64,000 bases of DNA from the NCBI GenBank assembly GCA_028065725.1, contig JAPTVL010000550.1:62001-126000 (forward strand), in the 5' to 3' direction. How positions within the stretch are numbered: the stretch's first letter is position 1; each line of letters opens with the position of its first letter. The translations under genes and the position numbers were made by a program. The stretch comes from Betaproteobacteria bacterium. Its GTDB lineage: Bacteria > Pseudomonadota > Gammaproteobacteria > Burkholderiales > Rhodocyclaceae. Shown piece by piece: positions 62,554-64,000 of the stretch. The notes under the pieces were generated by a model. It was not told the origin of the DNA. It ran no database searches and saw only the letters and a list, made by a program, of their open reading frames with translations.

Positions 62554-64000
62554 CTAACCCAGGAACAGCTTGTAGGCGGGATTCTTCGATTCGTCCCAGC
62601 AGCGATAGTCGAGGTTCTTGAGGAAGATGCGGAAGTCCTTCATCTCCTTCGGCGGCACTTCCATGCCGACCAGCACGCGCCCGGTGTCGGCGCCGTGGTT
62701 GCGGTAGTGGAACAGGCTGATGTTCCAGCCGGCGCTCATCTTGTTGAGGAAGTTCATCAGCGCACCGGGCCGCTCGGGAAACTCGAAGCGGTAAATCAGT
62801 TCGTGGTTCACCCGCGGCGCGTGGCCGCCGACCAGATGGCGGATGTGCAGCTTGGCCATTTCGTCGTCGGTCAGGTCCAGCGCCGGATAGCCGTTCTTCT
62901 GCAGCAGCGCCACCAGCTTGCTTGCCTCGCCGCGGTTGGCCACCTGCATGCCGACGAAGACATGCGCCTCACCGGCATCGTGGTAGCGATAATTGAACTC
63001 GGTGATGTTGCGCGCGCCGATCAGGGCGACGAATTTCTTGTAGGCGCCGGGCTTCTCCGGCAGCGTTACGGCCAGCACCGCTTCGCGCTGCTCGCCGACC
63101 TCGGCGCGTTCGGCAACGAAGCGCAAGCGGTCGAAGTTCATGTTGGCGCCCGAAGCCACCGCCACCAGCGTCTTGCCCTGCACGCCGTGCTTCTTGGCCC
63201 AGGCCTTGGCGCCGGCCACGGCCAGCGCACCGGCCGGTTCGAGGATCGAACGCGTGTCCTCGAACACGTCCTTGATCGCGGCGCAAATCGCATCGGTGTC
63301 GACCAATATCATCTCGTCCACATATTCCTTACAGAGACGGAAGGTCTCCTGCCCGACATACTTGACCGCCGCGCCGTCGGCGAACAGGCCGACCGACTCC
63401 AGCCGCACCCGCTTGCCGGCTTTCAGCGAACGGTCCATGGCATCGGCATCGGCGGCCTCGACGCCGATCACCTTGATCTCCGGCCGCAGGCGCTTGATGT
63501 AGGCCGCCACGCCGGCAATCAGCCCGCCGCCGCCGACGCAGCAGAACACCGCCTCGATCGCGTCCGGGTGCTGGCGCAGGATTTCCATGCCGATGGTGCC
63601 CTGCCCGGCGATCACGTCGGGATCGTCGAAGGGATGGACGAAATTGAGCTTCTGCTTCTTCTCCAGTTCCAGCGCATGGGCGTAGGCGGCGTCGTAGGAA
63701 TCGCCGGCCAGCACCACTTCGCCGCCGAGCTTCTTCACCGCGTCGATCTTGATCTGCGGCGTGGTGGTCGGCATCACGATCACGGCACGGACGCCGAGCT
63801 TCTTGCCGGACAGCGCCACGCCCTGGGCATGGTTGCCGGCCGAGGCGCAGATCACGCCGCGCTTGCGCTGCGCCGGTGTCAGATGAACGATCTTGTTGTA
63901 GGCGCCGCGCAGCTTGAAACTGAACACCGGCTGCATGTCCTCACGCTTGAGCAGCACCCGGTTGCCGATGCGCGCCGACAGGATCGAGGCCGGCTCCAGC
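62554..64000 (-). CDS. ilvA: Threonine ammonia-lyase, biosynthetic (5' end outside window)
   Basis: The visible part covers all but the first few dozen residues. The PLP lysine is in FSFKLRGAYNK, the phosphate loop is CVGGGGLIAG, and two ACT-like regulatory domains fill the C-terminus (KPGAYKKFVALIGARNITEF and ERPGALMNFLNKMSAGWNIS). Having both regulatory domains marks the isoleucine-inhibited biosynthetic enzyme, which makes 2-oxobutanoate from threonine. The upstream start lies beyond base 64000. Confidence 0.95.
   Translation of the reverse strand, partial: LEPASILSARIGNRVLLKREDMQPVFSFKLRGAYNKIVHLTPAQRKRGVICASAGNHAQGVALSGKKLGVRAVIVMPTTTPQIKIDAVKKLGGEVVLAGDSYDAAYAHALELEKKQKLNFVHPFDDPDVIAGQGTIGMEILRQHPDAIEAVFCCVGGGGLIAGVAAYIKRLRPEIKVIGVEAADADAMDRSLKAGKRVRLESVGLFADGAAVKYVGQETFRLCKEYVDEMILVDTDAICAAIKDVFEDTRSILEPAGALAVAGAKAWAKKHGVQGKTLVAVASGANMNFDRLRFVAERAEVGEQREAVLAVTLPEKPGAYKKFVALIGARNITEFNYRYHDAGEAHVFVGMQVANRGEASKLVALLQKNGYPALDLTDDEMAKLHIRHLVGGHAPRVNHELIYRFEFPERPGALMNFLNKMSAGWNISLFHYRNHGADTGRVLVGMEVPPKEMKDFRIFLKNLDYRCWDESKNPAYKLFLG

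Overview
This GC-rich, densely coding 64 kb window looks like a betaproteobacterial chromosome, most likely from the Rhodocyclales or a relative. That placement is inferred from the coiled-coil gene/zapA/6S RNA block, an SAH riboswitch ahead of metH, DUF1840 and DUF2905 genes, and TRAP-linked malonate genes. No marker phylogeny was possible. No rRNA, tRNA, CRISPR array, insertion sequence or prophage was recognised.

Layout. Bases 1-4.8 kb hold the 3' part of polA, a DUF4143-type ATPase and msbA. Bases 4.8-17.5 kb form a surface-glycan (LPS/O-antigen) cluster: a carbamoyltransferase, several glycosyltransferases, two methyltransferases, an acyltransferase, an O-antigen-ligase-like membrane protein and a WaaQ-like heptosyltransferase. 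Part of it (about 7.7-9.7 kb) is less GC-rich and looks acquired. Bases 17.6-18.9 kb carry a small coiled-coil gene, zapA, 6S RNA and an EVE-domain gene. Bases 18.9-22.7 kb hold a TauE-type permease, then a divergent locus in which an ECF sigma factor and a membrane anti-sigma factor with a periplasmic DsrE-like domain face a secreted DsrE protein and a solute-binding protein. Bases 22.7-25.6 kb hold a GST, a DUF2721 protein, a dihaem cytochrome c and an acyltransferase. Bases 25.6-32.0 kb are a malonate-use operon (matR, matA, a three-gene TRAP transporter, matB).

Bases 32.1-41.1 kb hold a nucleotidase, a second secreted DsrE protein, an FAD oxidoreductase, a DsbB/DsbA pair, an enoyl-CoA hydratase, an MFS transporter, a TlpA-like thioredoxin, a toxin-antitoxin pair, a rhodanese and a BamE-like protein. 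Bases 41.4-45.7 kb are metH under an SAH riboswitch plus a small unknown gene. Bases 45.9-52.4 kb are a two-partner secretion pair whose exported protein ends in a caspase-fold domain. Bases 52.5-64 kb hold housekeeping genes (DUF1840, hydrolase, DUF2905, cca, an NDUFA9-like protein, slt, 5-FCL, a C-S lyase) and an ilvA / CHASE2-cyclase / FecR-domain operon.

Three observations stand out. First, the ECF/anti-sigma-DsrE locus has two divergent promoters with the same pattern, GGGAATAAA-N14-CGTC, suggesting an envelope sulfur- or redox-sensing regulon. Second, a 24-bp repeat occurs at least eight times, inside genes in more than one reading frame, between genes and against the metH promoter. Third, a caspase-fold protease domain is carried on a secreted TpsA protein through a long Lys/Ala/Glu stalk. 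A probable single-base frameshift lies at the end of the cyclase gene.
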